Below the pieces are notes generated by a model that saw only the letters and a program-made list of their open reading frames with translations, did no database searches and had not been told where the DNA came from. A stretch of DNA of 64,000 bases, taken from positions 2,294,001-2,358,000 of the forward strand of contig NZ_CP087710.1 of NCBI RefSeq assembly GCF_020991065.1. Direction: 5' to 3'. A program made the translations under genes and the position numbers. The DNA is from Nocardioides okcheonensis. Lineage in GTDB: Bacteria > Actinomycetota > Actinomycetes > Propionibacteriales > Nocardioidaceae. This document shows positions 28,575 through 36,121 of this stretch, piece after piece. Every line of letters begins with the position of its first letter. Position 1 is the first letter of the stretch.

Positions 28575-29012
28575 ATGACCACCCTCCCCGGCCGGTCCGT
28601 CTGGACCGCCGCTCTCGCCGCCGCCGCCGCCCTCGTCGCGTGGTCCGGCACCGCCGCCGCGCTCGTCGTCGCCCCGGGCGTCACCCTGCTCGGGGGCGAC
28701 ACCTACGACACCGAGTTCATCGACGGCCCGTTCTACCTCGCGGCAGCACTGCTCTCCCTCGGGCTCGTCGCAGTGATAGCGGCGTGGTCCTGGCGCTGGG
28801 CTGTCGCCGGTCTGCTCGCCAGCGTGGGCGCACTGACGTGGGGAGCCTCCGTGTGCGTCCGGCGCTACGCCGAGTCCGGCTGGGGCGACGGCCTGGAGGT
28901 CCTCGTGTACGTCGTGCCGCTCGGCGTCGCGATCACCGGCCTCGGGCTCGTCGCGCTCATCCGGTGGCTGGGGCGGCGGGGCCGCAAGGTCACTGGAGCG
29001 GCGGGCCGCTAG
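28575..29012 (+). CDS. Four-helix membrane protein of unknown function
   Basis: A 145-residue protein with four hydrophobic helices and a basic C-terminus. The loop after the first helix reads GGDTYDTEFIDGPFY. I do not recognise a family. TAGGTT lies 6 nt before the ATG, so it is probably read from a leaderless message. It diverges from clpB and overlaps the converging kinase gene by four bases at its end. Confidence 0.6.
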   Translation: MTTLPGRSVWTAALAAAAALVAWSGTAAALVVAPGVTLLGGDTYDTEFIDGPFYLAAALLSLGLVAVIAAWSWRWAVAGLLASVGALTWGASVCVRRYAESGWGDGLEVLVYVVPLGVAITGLGLVALIRWLGRRGRKVTGAAGR

Positions 29013-30784
29013 GTCGGTCGCTCCGCTCCACCGTCGCCCAGCGGGATCGACGCCTCGACCGCCCCGCCGTGCGCCGTCGCCCCCGCGGTCAGCGTCCCAC
29101 CGACCTGCGCCGAGCGTTCGCGCATCGACGCCAGCCCCACCCCGGGCACCCACCCTGCCGCCGACGGGCCGTCGTCCCGCACGTCCAGCGTCAGGCGTCC
29201 GGCATCGACGCGGATCGACACCGCGGCACGGGACGCGGCCGCGTGGCGCACGACGTTGGTCAGCGCCTCGACCACGATCCGGTAGGCCGCGACCTCGGTC
29301 GCCGCGGACAGCCTCGGGAGCGGCGCCGGCACGTCGACGGTCACCGGCAGCGGCACGCCCGAGGCCGAGTGGAGCGTCGCGGCGTGCTGCCGGATCGCCC
29401 CCTCGAGCCCGAGCTCGTCGAGCGCCGGCGGGCGCAGTCCCTCGACCAGGCGCCGGATCTCGGTGATCGCGTCCGCGGTCGTCGCGCGCAGCTGGGTGAG
29501 CAGCTCCTCGGCGCGGTCCGGGTCGGAGCGCACCTGGTTGCGCGCGGCGTCGGTCGCGAACGCGACACCGCTGAGCGTCGGGCCGAGGCCGTCGTGCAGG
29601 TCGCGCCGCAGCCGGCGGCGCTCCTCCTCGACCGCCGACACGACCGCCTCCCGCGAGCGCTGGAGGTCGTGGGTCATCTGCTGCGCCCGCAGCGTCTGGG
29701 CCAGCAGCGGGGCGACGATCCGCAGCACGTCCTCGTCGGCGGCCGACAGCGCCAGGTCGCCGGCGCGCAGGCCGACGACGACCTCGCCCACCTCGTCGGC
29801 GCCGAGGCGCAGCGGCAGCACCCGCGTGTGGGTCACCTCGGTGCCCGACGACGCGAGCTCGGCGCCGCCCGAGCGGATGCTGGCGTACGGCAGCACGAGC
29901 GCCTCCCGCACGGCAGCGAGCGCGAGCGTCGGGTCGTCGCCGATCCGGTCCGCGAGCGAGGTCGCCGCGGCCAGCGGGTCGGGCCGGTCGCCGAAGAGGA
30001 GCCGGTCGACCACCCCGCGCAGCAGCACCTGCAGAGGCCGCACCCCGAAGGCCAGCAGGGCGCACAGCACCACGACGGGCGTCACGGCGAGCGGCTCGCC
30101 CTGCAGCGCCTCCGCGGTCGAGGTGAGGCCGAGCGCCACGGACAGGTTCACCACGACCACGCTGGCGGCGACCACCGCCCGCGTGACCAGGCCGCGGACG
30201 TCGACGAGGTCCGGTCGCACCACCCCGACCACCATCGCGACCGGCCCCACCACCACGAGCACCAGGAAGACCACGCCGAGCGCTGCGAAGCTCCCGGCAC
30301 CGGCCGACTCGGCGAGCAGCCCCGCGGCCGCGACCACCACGCCGACGCCGATCCAGGCCAGCGAGCACCATGCCAGCGCCCGCCGGTCCTCGGCGTCGCC
30401 CTGCTCGTAGGCCCACCAGGCGTGCAGCAGCAGCGAGACGACGAGCACGTACGCCATCGGGTCGGCCGCCCGGTCCCACACCACGCTGAGGACGCCGGCC
30501 GCCCCCACCGTGACGAGCAGCACGAACGACACGGGCTCTCGCCACGAGAGGCGGGGGTAGGCCAGCACGGCCAGCGGCAGCAGGAGGAAGGCAGCGAGCC
30601 GGAAGACCGGCGGCGCAGCACCGTCGAGGTCGAGGAGGACCGCCGCGCAGCCGAGCAGGACCGCGACGCCACCGAGCACGAGGCAGCAGGCGGAGGCGCG
30701 CGAGCGCCCCGCCTGCCAGACCATCCAGCCGGCGACCGTCGTCACGACCCCGAGGAGCACGGCGGCAGCGAGCACCGCCGTCAC
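29009..30784 (-). CDS. NarL-type sensor histidine kinase
   Basis: A 591-residue membrane kinase. The first 275 residues hold about eight hydrophobic helices. A GAF-like region follows (about residues 285-370). The HisKA_3 domain has the phosphorylated histidine in RRRLRRDLHDGLGPTLSGV (H397), and an HATPase domain with NVVRHA and GVGLASMRER ends the protein. Its start overlaps the response regulator's stop by four bases (ATGA), so the regulator is read first and the pair is one operon. The signal is unknown. Confidence 0.92.
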   Translation of the reverse strand: MTAVLAAAVLLGVVTTVAGWMVWQAGRSRASACCLVLGGVAVLLGCAAVLLDLDGAAPPVFRLAAFLLLPLAVLAYPRLSWREPVSFVLLVTVGAAGVLSVVWDRAADPMAYVLVVSLLLHAWWAYEQGDAEDRRALAWCSLAWIGVGVVVAAAGLLAESAGAGSFAALGVVFLVLVVVGPVAMVVGVVRPDLVDVRGLVTRAVVAASVVVVNLSVALGLTSTAEALQGEPLAVTPVVVLCALLAFGVRPLQVLLRGVVDRLLFGDRPDPLAAATSLADRIGDDPTLALAAVREALVLPYASIRSGGAELASSGTEVTHTRVLPLRLGADEVGEVVVGLRAGDLALSAADEDVLRIVAPLLAQTLRAQQMTHDLQRSREAVVSAVEEERRRLRRDLHDGLGPTLSGVAFATDAARNQVRSDPDRAEELLTQLRATTADAITEIRRLVEGLRPPALDELGLEGAIRQHAATLHSASGVPLPVTVDVPAPLPRLSAATEVAAYRIVVEALTNVVRHAAASRAAVSIRVDAGRLTLDVRDDGPSAAGWVPGVGLASMRERSAQVGGTLTAGATAHGGAVEASIPLGDGGAERPT

Positions 30785-31425
30785 GACCCACCCAGCCCTT
30801 CCCGCCTCGCCCGGACGATCGCGGCGGAACGGTCGGCGACCGCGAGCTTCACGAAGATCGACGAGATGTGGTTGGCGACCGTCTTCGGGGAGAGGAAGAG
30901 CCGGTCGGCGATCGCCTGGTTGCGCTCGCCGGCGGCCATCAGGTCGAGGACCTGCCGCTCGCGCGCGGTCAGCTCGGGGAAGGGCTCCGCGACCGGCGGC
31001 GGCGCCGCGAAGTAGCCGAGGACGCGCTGCGCGACGCCGGGGCTGAAGATCGCCTCCCCGGCGACGACGGCGCGGATCGCCCGGTCGATCTCGGCCTGGG
31101 ACGCGCCCTTGAGGAGGTAGCCCTGGGCGCCGGCACGCATCGCCCCGAAGACGGTGTCGTCGTCGTCGAACATCGTCAGCACCAGCACCGCGACGCCCTC
31201 GGCCGCCTCACGGATCCGACGCGTCGCCTCCAGCCCGTCGATGCCGGGCATCCGGATGTCCATCAGCACCACGTCCGGGCGGGTCAGCACCACCTCCCGC
31301 ACCCCCGCCTCCCCGTCGACGGCCTCGCCCACGACCTCGAAGTCGGGCAGCGAGTCCAGCAGCGCGCGCAGGCCGCCCAGCACGACCGGGTGGTCGTCGA
31401 CCAGCACGACGCGGATCGGGTCCAT
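30781..31425 (-). CDS. NarL/LuxR-type response regulator
   Basis: A 214-residue two-domain regulator. The receiver domain has acidic pocket D10/D11, phospho-acceptor D56 in VVLMDIRMPG, and the conserved Lys in GYLLKGAS. A LuxR-type DNA-binding domain follows, with LTARERQVLDLMAAGERNQAIADRLFLSPKTVANHISSIFVKL. It is translated with the downstream kinase (ATGA overlap), which would phosphorylate it. Its targets may include the small membrane protein gene that diverges from it. Confidence 0.94.
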   Translation of the reverse strand: MDPIRVVLVDDHPVVLGGLRALLDSLPDFEVVGEAVDGEAGVREVVLTRPDVVLMDIRMPGIDGLEATRRIREAAEGVAVLVLTMFDDDDTVFGAMRAGAQGYLLKGASQAEIDRAIRAVVAGEAIFSPGVAQRVLGYFAAPPPVAEPFPELTARERQVLDLMAAGERNQAIADRLFLSPKTVANHISSIFVKLAVADRSAAIVRARREGLGGS

Positions 31426-31579
31426 GGCCTCATCGTCCTGCCTGGAGGGTGTCCTTGACCCGGTATCCTGCTCCTACCCGAACCAGGATTCCTCCCTGAT
31501 GATGGGGAACGTACGCCGATCCCGGGCGGCGCGCACGGCACGACTCTGGAGGCACCACCACCCGAGAAGGAGTCCGACC

Positions 31580-31975
31580 ATGACCGCCACCGCCGCACCG
31601 ACCGCCTCCGCCCCCGCGACCTGGAGCACGAAGAACAAGGTGGGGCTCGGCCTCGCGCTCTTCTACGCCGTCACGAACCTCCCGGCCGCCTTCATGCCGC
31701 CCGACACCGGCGACCAGGCCGGCCCGCCGATGGCGATCCTCTGGGTCTGCACCGTCCTGTCGGCGATCGCCCTCGTCGCCTGCGTCGTCGCGTGGCGCAC
31801 CGGCAACCGGGCCGCCGCTCGGTTGGCCGTCGGCAGCCTCGTGGTGGTGACGCTGACCTCGCTGCCCGCGTTCTTCGTCGACGTACCGGCCGCGATCAAG
31901 ATCCTCGTGGCCGCCGGCGTGGTGTTCACGCTGCTGTTCAGCGTGCTGGTCCTCTCGCCCGCCAAGCGGGGCTGA
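31580..31975 (+). CDS. Small four-helix membrane protein
   Basis: A 131-residue protein with a Thr/Ala-rich N-terminal tail of about 18 residues, then four hydrophobic helices. GAAGGAG lies 7 bases before the ATG. It diverges from the two-component genes across a 154-base gap, so it may be one of their targets; that is inference from position. A strong hairpin follows its stop. Confidence 0.62.
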   Translation: MTATAAPTASAPATWSTKNKVGLGLALFYAVTNLPAAFMPPDTGDQAGPPMAILWVCTVLSAIALVACVVAWRTGNRAAARLAVGSLVVVTLTSLPAFFVDVPAAIKILVAAGVVFTLLFSVLVLSPAKRG

Positions 31976-31979
31976 CACG

Positions 31980-32024
31980 CGCCGGAGCCCCGGACCTCCG
32001 TGGGGAGGGTCCGGGGCTCCGGCG
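31980..32024. terminator. Strong GC-rich hairpin terminator
   Basis: Arms 31980-31996 and 32008-32024 pair perfectly over 17 bp around an 11-base loop. It lies between the end of a plus-strand gene (31975) and the end of a minus-strand gene (32040), so it could end both messages. Confidence 0.75.
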
Positions 32025-32039
32025 TGGGGCGTTCGTGCG

Positions 32040-32315
32040 TCAGGCCTGCTGGCCGAGGGCGAACTGGATGTTGCCCTCCGCGTCGACGGTGCCGTCGAGC
32101 ACCTTGTCGTCCAGCAGCGCGGACGCCGTCTGGTCGACGAAGACGGTCGCGCCGTCCTGCTCGATGACCTGGTCGTCGGCGACGGCCTGGTCGGCGGGCG
32201 AGACGGAGAGTCCCTGCCCGTCGGGCTCGGCGGCGATCCGGAGCGCCGAGATCTCCGGCACCTCCTGGGTCAGCTGCTTGACGATCTCGGTCACGTTCTC
32301 GGTGAGAGCAAGCAT
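32040..32315 (-). CDS. HesB/IscA-like protein without cysteines
   Basis: A 91-residue protein with the look of the A-type iron-sulfur carrier fold: LALTENVTEIVKQLTQ, then ALRIAAEPDGQGLSVSPAD, and a C-terminal part DGATVFVDQTASALLDDKVLDGTVDAEG that matches the family in pattern. It has no cysteine at all, so it cannot hold a cluster in the usual way. AGGAG lies 5 bases before the ATG at 32315; another ATG 18 bases upstream is possible. The role is unknown. Confidence 0.72.
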   Translation of the reverse strand: MLALTENVTEIVKQLTQEVPEISALRIAAEPDGQGLSVSPADQAVADDQVIEQDGATVFVDQTASALLDDKVLDGTVDAEGNIQFALGQQA

Positions 32316-32403
32316 CGGCTCTCCTTCCGACATGGCGGATGTGTCCCCTCCACCATCGCGCGGACCGCCGCAGGGATCAAACCGGGCACCCGCCGCGAGG
32401 TGG

Positions 32404-32904
32404 TCAGGCGAACGGGTCGGGCAGCGCGCCCGGGAGGCCGGCCAGGAGCTCGCGCGCCTGCGCGACGTGCTTGTTCTCCACCAGCACCTCGTACCGGGTG
32501 GCCACCACCTGGGTGACCGAGGAGAAGTCGCGCTGGCCGCGGGTGAAGGCGTAGCCGATGAGCGCCCACACCAGGCCGAAGGACGCACCCATGAGGGCGG
32601 TGCTCAGCAGCACCGCCAGCAGCGCCTCGTTGGTGAACAGCACGAAGACCAGGCCGATGAAGACGCCGAGCCACAGGCCCGACAGGATCCCGCCGACCGC
32701 GACCTTCGACCAGGTCAGCCGGCCCGTGATCCGCTCGATCCGCTTGAGGTCGGTGCCGACGATCATCACCTGGTCGACGGGGAAGTCCGCGTCCGCGAGG
32801 AAGTCGACGCTCTTCTGCGCCTTGGCGTAGTCGTCGTAGACCGCCAGCGACTGCGGGAACTGCAGCTTGAGCGGGGAGGCGGGGTTCAGGCCCGGGGTCG
32901 ACAT
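32404..32904 (-). CDS. General stress protein 17M-like membrane protein
   Basis: A 166-residue protein. The N-terminal part SLAVYDDYAKAQKSVDFLADADFPVDQVMIVG matches the general stress protein 17M domain found in many actinobacteria, and two hydrophobic helices (about residues 75-120) with Gly-rich turns follow. Some relatives are annotated as magnesium-transport-like, without proof. TATCGT lies 6 nt before the ATG at 32904, the best -10 match in the window for a leaderless message. Confidence 0.75.
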   Translation of the reverse strand: MSTPGLNPASPLKLQFPQSLAVYDDYAKAQKSVDFLADADFPVDQVMIVGTDLKRIERITGRLTWSKVAVGGILSGLWLGVFIGLVFVLFTNEALLAVLLSTALMGASFGLVWALIGYAFTRGQRDFSSVTQVVATRYEVLVENKHVAQARELLAGLPGALPDPFA

Positions 32905-33022
32905 GGGACCACGATACGACCAGGCACACGCCGTGACCCCGCGCGCGACCTTGCCGGAATCCAGCAGCAACCTTGACGCCAGCCACGGAGACCGCCGGCG
33001 GTCCGCGCCCGACAGTGGACGG

Positions 33023-33118
33023 ATGGGGAAGTACGTGTTCGACAACCGGGTCATCGGGGCGCTGTTCGTCGCGCTCTGCGTCGTCAACGCGCTCGCGATC
33101 CAGTACGGCTTCTACTGA
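33023..33118 (+). CDS. 31-residue single-helix membrane microprotein
   Basis: The ATG at 33023 opens a 31-residue frame: a short charged N-terminus (MGKYVFDNRV), one hydrophobic helix (about residues 12-26) and an aromatic end (QYGFY). GACAGT lies 6 nt before the ATG, the same spacing as other presumed leaderless starts here. The gap would otherwise be 250 bases without a gene. Small single-helix proteins like this are often left out of annotations. Confidence 0.5.
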   Translation: MGKYVFDNRVIGALFVALCVVNALAIQYGFY

Positions 33119-33161
33119 GCCGCCGCAGTCGCTGTCGGCGCGACGTGGCAGCATCCGGCGG

Positions 33162-33946
33162 GTGCCGCCTCCCGAGCTGACCTCCGACTGCTCGCGCTGC
33201 TTCGGGCTGTGCTGCGTGCTGATGCCGTTCGCCGCGTCGTCCGGGTTCGGGGTCGACAAGCCCAGCGGCACCCCGTGCCTCAACCTCGCCTCCGACGACT
33301 CGTGCTCGATCCACGCCACGCTGCGTGAGGACGGCTGGCCGGGCTGCACGGTCTTCGAGTGCTTCGGCGCCGGGCAGCAGGTCTCCCAGGTGACCTACGA
33401 CGGCGTCTCGTGGCGCGAGCAGGACAACCTCGGCGAGATGGCGGCCACCTTGTCGGTGATGCGCCAGCTCCACGAGGTCCTCGTCCACCTGGCGGAGGTC
33501 GCCCGACGCTCCCCCGACGCGGACGCCGCCCGGGCGGCCACCGAGGTCGAGGCGCTCACCGCGGCCGCGCCGGTCGACCTCCTCACCTTCGACCTCGACG
33601 GGCTCCACCTGCGCGTCGCGCGCCCTGCTCGGCGCCGCCAGCGCCCGCCTGCGGAGGGGATCCCCGGCGCCGCCGACCGCACCCACGCCGACCTCGCCGG
33701 CCGCGACCTGCGCGGCGACCGGCGGGGCTGGTCGTTCCGCGGGCGCTGCCGATCGCGGCCGATCTGCGCGACGCCGACCTCCGGCTCGCCGACGTCCTCG
33801 GCGCCGACCTGCGCGACGCCGACGTCCGCGGCGCCGACCTGTCCACCGCACTGTTCCTCACCCAGCCCCAGCTCAACGCCGCCCGCGGCGACGGCCGTAC
33901 GCAGCTCCCGGACCACCTCACCCGCCCGCGCCACTGGCGGGCGTGA
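33162..33946 (+). pseudogene. Pentapeptide-repeat protein with a Cys-rich N-terminus, frameshifted
   Basis: The GTG at 33162 (7 nt after CAGCAT) begins SDCSRCFGLCCVLMPFAAS, a Cys-rich domain of about 80 residues with further Cys in DSCSIHA and GCTVFECFG. A region of pentapeptide repeats, A-D/N-L-x-x, then starts (ADLAGRDLRG). At 33741-33743 the repeats move to another frame and go on as ADLRDADLRLADVLGADLRDADVRGADL to the stop at 33946. Adding one G there restores a 261-residue protein. The Cys-rich domain may bind metal; pentapeptide helices can mimic DNA. The break may be an assembly error. Confidence 0.8.
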
Positions 33947-34020
33947 GGTCCGCCACCCCTGCGGGCGGGACTCGCGGACCGGCCGGAATAACGCCCCCGG
34001 CGTGTCGTGCTGTGCCTGGC

Positions 34021-34866
34021 ATGACCGTTCCCAGCATCAAGCTCAACGACGGCACGACGATCCCGCAGCTCGGCTTCGGCGTGTTCCAGATCGACCCCGC
34101 CGACACCGTCGAGGCCGTGACCACGGCCCTCGAGGTCGGCTACCGCCACATCGACACCGCGGAGATGTACGGTAACGAGAAGGAGGTCGGCGAGGCGCTG
34201 CGCTCCTCCGGGATCGCGCGCGAGGAGGTCTACGTGACCTCCAAGCTCAACAACGGCTTCCACCGCCCCGAGGACGCCGAGCGCGCGTTCGAGAAGACGC
34301 TCTCCGACCTCGGCCTGGACAAGATCGACCTGTTCCTCGTCCACTGGCCGCTGCCCACCCGCTACGACGGCGACTTCGTCTCCACCTGGCGCACCATGGC
34401 CTCCTTCGTCGAGGACGGCCGCGCCGCGTCGGTCGGCGTCTCCAACTTCCAGCCCGCCCACCTGCAGCGGATCGTCGACGAGACCGGCGTCGTGCCGGTG
34501 ATCAACCAGGTCGAGGTGCACCCCTACTTCACCAACGAGGAGGTGCGCGCGGCCAACGCCGAGCACGGCATCGCCACCGAGGCGTGGTCGCCGATCGCGC
34601 AGGGCGGCGTCCTCGACGACCCGGTGATCTCCGAGATCGCCGAGGCCAAGGGCAAGTCGACCGCGCAGGTCACCCTGCGCTGGCACATCGAGCGCGGCGA
34701 CATCGTCTTCCCGAAGTCGGTCACCCGCAGCCGCGTGGAGGACAACTTCGACCTCTTCGACTTCTCCCTCACCGACGACGAGGTCGCCCGGATCTCCGCT
34801 CTCGACAAGGGCGAGGCCGGCCGCACCGGCCCGAACCCCGACACGTTCGACTACATCCCCGACTGA
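34021..34866 (+). CDS. Aldo/keto reductase
   Basis: A 281-residue NADPH-dependent carbonyl reductase with a TIM-barrel fold. The catalytic tetrad is D45, Y50, K75 and H108, in GYRHIDTAEMYGNE, VTSKL and DLFLVHWP. The NADPH site SVGVSNF and the late FPKSVTRSRVEDNF segment are present. It matches the 2,5-diketo-D-gluconate reductase group, which acts on many aldehydes and ketones. The ATG at 34021 gives the usual N-terminus. A hairpin follows the stop. Confidence 0.93.
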   Translation: MTVPSIKLNDGTTIPQLGFGVFQIDPADTVEAVTTALEVGYRHIDTAEMYGNEKEVGEALRSSGIAREEVYVTSKLNNGFHRPEDAERAFEKTLSDLGLDKIDLFLVHWPLPTRYDGDFVSTWRTMASFVEDGRAASVGVSNFQPAHLQRIVDETGVVPVINQVEVHPYFTNEEVRAANAEHGIATEAWSPIAQGGVLDDPVISEIAEAKGKSTAQVTLRWHIERGDIVFPKSVTRSRVEDNFDLFDFSLTDDEVARISALDKGEAGRTGPNPDTFDYIPD

Positions 34867-34886
34867 CGCCGGTCAGCGCGGACCCG

Positions 34887-34922
34887 CGAAGGGCCCGGTC
34901 CCCCTGGGGGCCGGGCCCTTCG
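34887..34922. terminator. GC-rich hairpin terminator
   Basis: CGAAGGGCCCGG at 34887-34898 pairs perfectly with 34911-34922, and the middle can pair further. It stands 20 bases after the aldo/keto reductase stop, ahead of the next plus-strand gene. Confidence 0.72.
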
Positions 34923-35018
34923 GCCGTCCTGACCCACCGGTGATGGCTCACCCGCGCAACGCGACCTGAGTGCGCATACGCACGCGCGGCGGCCGGTCGG
35001 TGGCCCAGACTCCGTCGC

Positions 35019-35798
35019 ATGGACACCAGCACCTGGCAGCGGCCCGGTCTCCGCGCCGCACTCCTGTACGCCTTCGCCGCCGGTCTGCTCGGCACCGTCG
35101 TCTCCGCGGTCAGCCGCCTCGAGCTCACCCGCCGCGCCGTCCCCCAGCGCGACCTGCCGGACGGCCCGCTCATCGTGGTCGCCAACCACACCAGCTTCGC
35201 CGACGGCATCCTGCTCGCCCTCGTGGGCCGTCGGCTCGGCCGCTCGCTGAGGCTGATGGCCACCGGCGGCGTCTTCCGCTCCGGCCTCGTCGGACCGGTC
35301 GTGCGCCGGCTCGGCTTCATCCCCGTCCAGCGCGGCACCGCTGCCGCCGCCGGCGCGCTGGACGCCGCGGCCGACGCGCTCGCCGCGGGCGAGGCCGTCG
35401 GGCTGTTCCCCGAGGGCCGGATCACCCGCGACCCGCAGCGCTGGCCCGAGCGGTCCAGGACCGGCGCCGTGCGCCTCGCGCTGCGGACCGGCGCCCCGCT
35501 CGTCCCGGTCGCGATGGTCGGGGCGGAGCGGGTCGTCGACCGCACCGGCATCGTCACCCGGCTGCTGCGCAACACCGTCCTGCGACCGCGGGTCACGGTC
35601 GCCGTCGGCGAGCCCGTCGACGTACGCCGCCTGGCCGGCCTGAACGACGACCGGGCAGGCGACCAGCCCGTCGACGACGCGACGGTGCGTCGGGTCGCAG
35701 ACGAGGTGATGGCGCTGCTGGTGGCGCAGGTCGCCGAGCTGCGCGGAGAGGCCGCGCCCCACCCGACCGGTGTGCCGGAGGAGGCGCTCAGCGCCTGA
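35019..35798 (+). CDS. Lysophospholipid acyltransferase (PlsC-like)
   Basis: A 259-residue acyltransferase that would put a fatty acyl chain on a lysophospholipid such as 1-acylglycerol 3-phosphate. NHTSFADG (H57, D62) is the catalytic HX4D motif, the substrate-binding motif is FPEGRIT at about residue 130, and a VPVAMVGAERV stretch follows. One hydrophobic segment at residues 12-32 would anchor it to the membrane. CAGACT lies 7 nt before the ATG. It converges on the small Cys/His protein gene. Confidence 0.88.
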   Translation: MDTSTWQRPGLRAALLYAFAAGLLGTVVSAVSRLELTRRAVPQRDLPDGPLIVVANHTSFADGILLALVGRRLGRSLRLMATGGVFRSGLVGPVVRRLGFIPVQRGTAAAAGALDAAADALAAGEAVGLFPEGRITRDPQRWPERSRTGAVRLALRTGAPLVPVAMVGAERVVDRTGIVTRLLRNTVLRPRVTVAVGEPVDVRRLAGLNDDRAGDQPVDDATVRRVADEVMALLVAQVAELRGEAAPHPTGVPEEALSA

Positions 35799-35804
35799 GT
35801 CGGC

Positions 35805-36062
35805 TCACGAGTAGCGGTGGCTCTTCGCCGCGTGGCCCTTCTCGCGGGTGCAGGTGCGGCCGCTCATGTTGCGGTGGCCGCACAGCTCGTCCGTCGCCTC
35901 GGCGGCCGCGGGCGCGGCGGCAGGCTTGGCCCGAGCCGCCGGCGTCCGCTCCGCCGGGGGCGAGACCGGGGCCGGCCGCCGCGCGGGCGCCTGAGCCGCT
36001 CGCTTCTGGGCCTCGGCGTAGCGGGCCTCGCGCATCGCGCGCAGGGCGTTCTCCTTGCTCAT
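35805..36062 (-). CDS. 85-residue Cys/His-rich protein downstream of the reverse transcriptase
   Basis: The N-terminus (KENALRAMREARYAEAQKRAA) is a probable charged helix, the middle is a low-complexity Ala/Pro linker (about 28-58), and the last 25 residues hold C61, H63, C71, H77 and H82, in CGHRNMSGRTCTREKGH, which looks like a small zinc-binding fold. TAGGGT lies 17 bases before the ATG. It follows the RT gene by 59 bases on the same strand and may be its partner protein. I know no family that settles its function. Confidence 0.7.
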   Translation of the reverse strand: MSKENALRAMREARYAEAQKRAAQAPARRPAPVSPPAERTPAARAKPAAAPAAAEATDELCGHRNMSGRTCTREKGHAAKSHRYS

Positions 36063-36121
36063 CGCTCACTCACCCCTCGACCCTAGGCGGCCGCACCGAC
36101 AGCCGCGTCGGCAGCCCGGCT

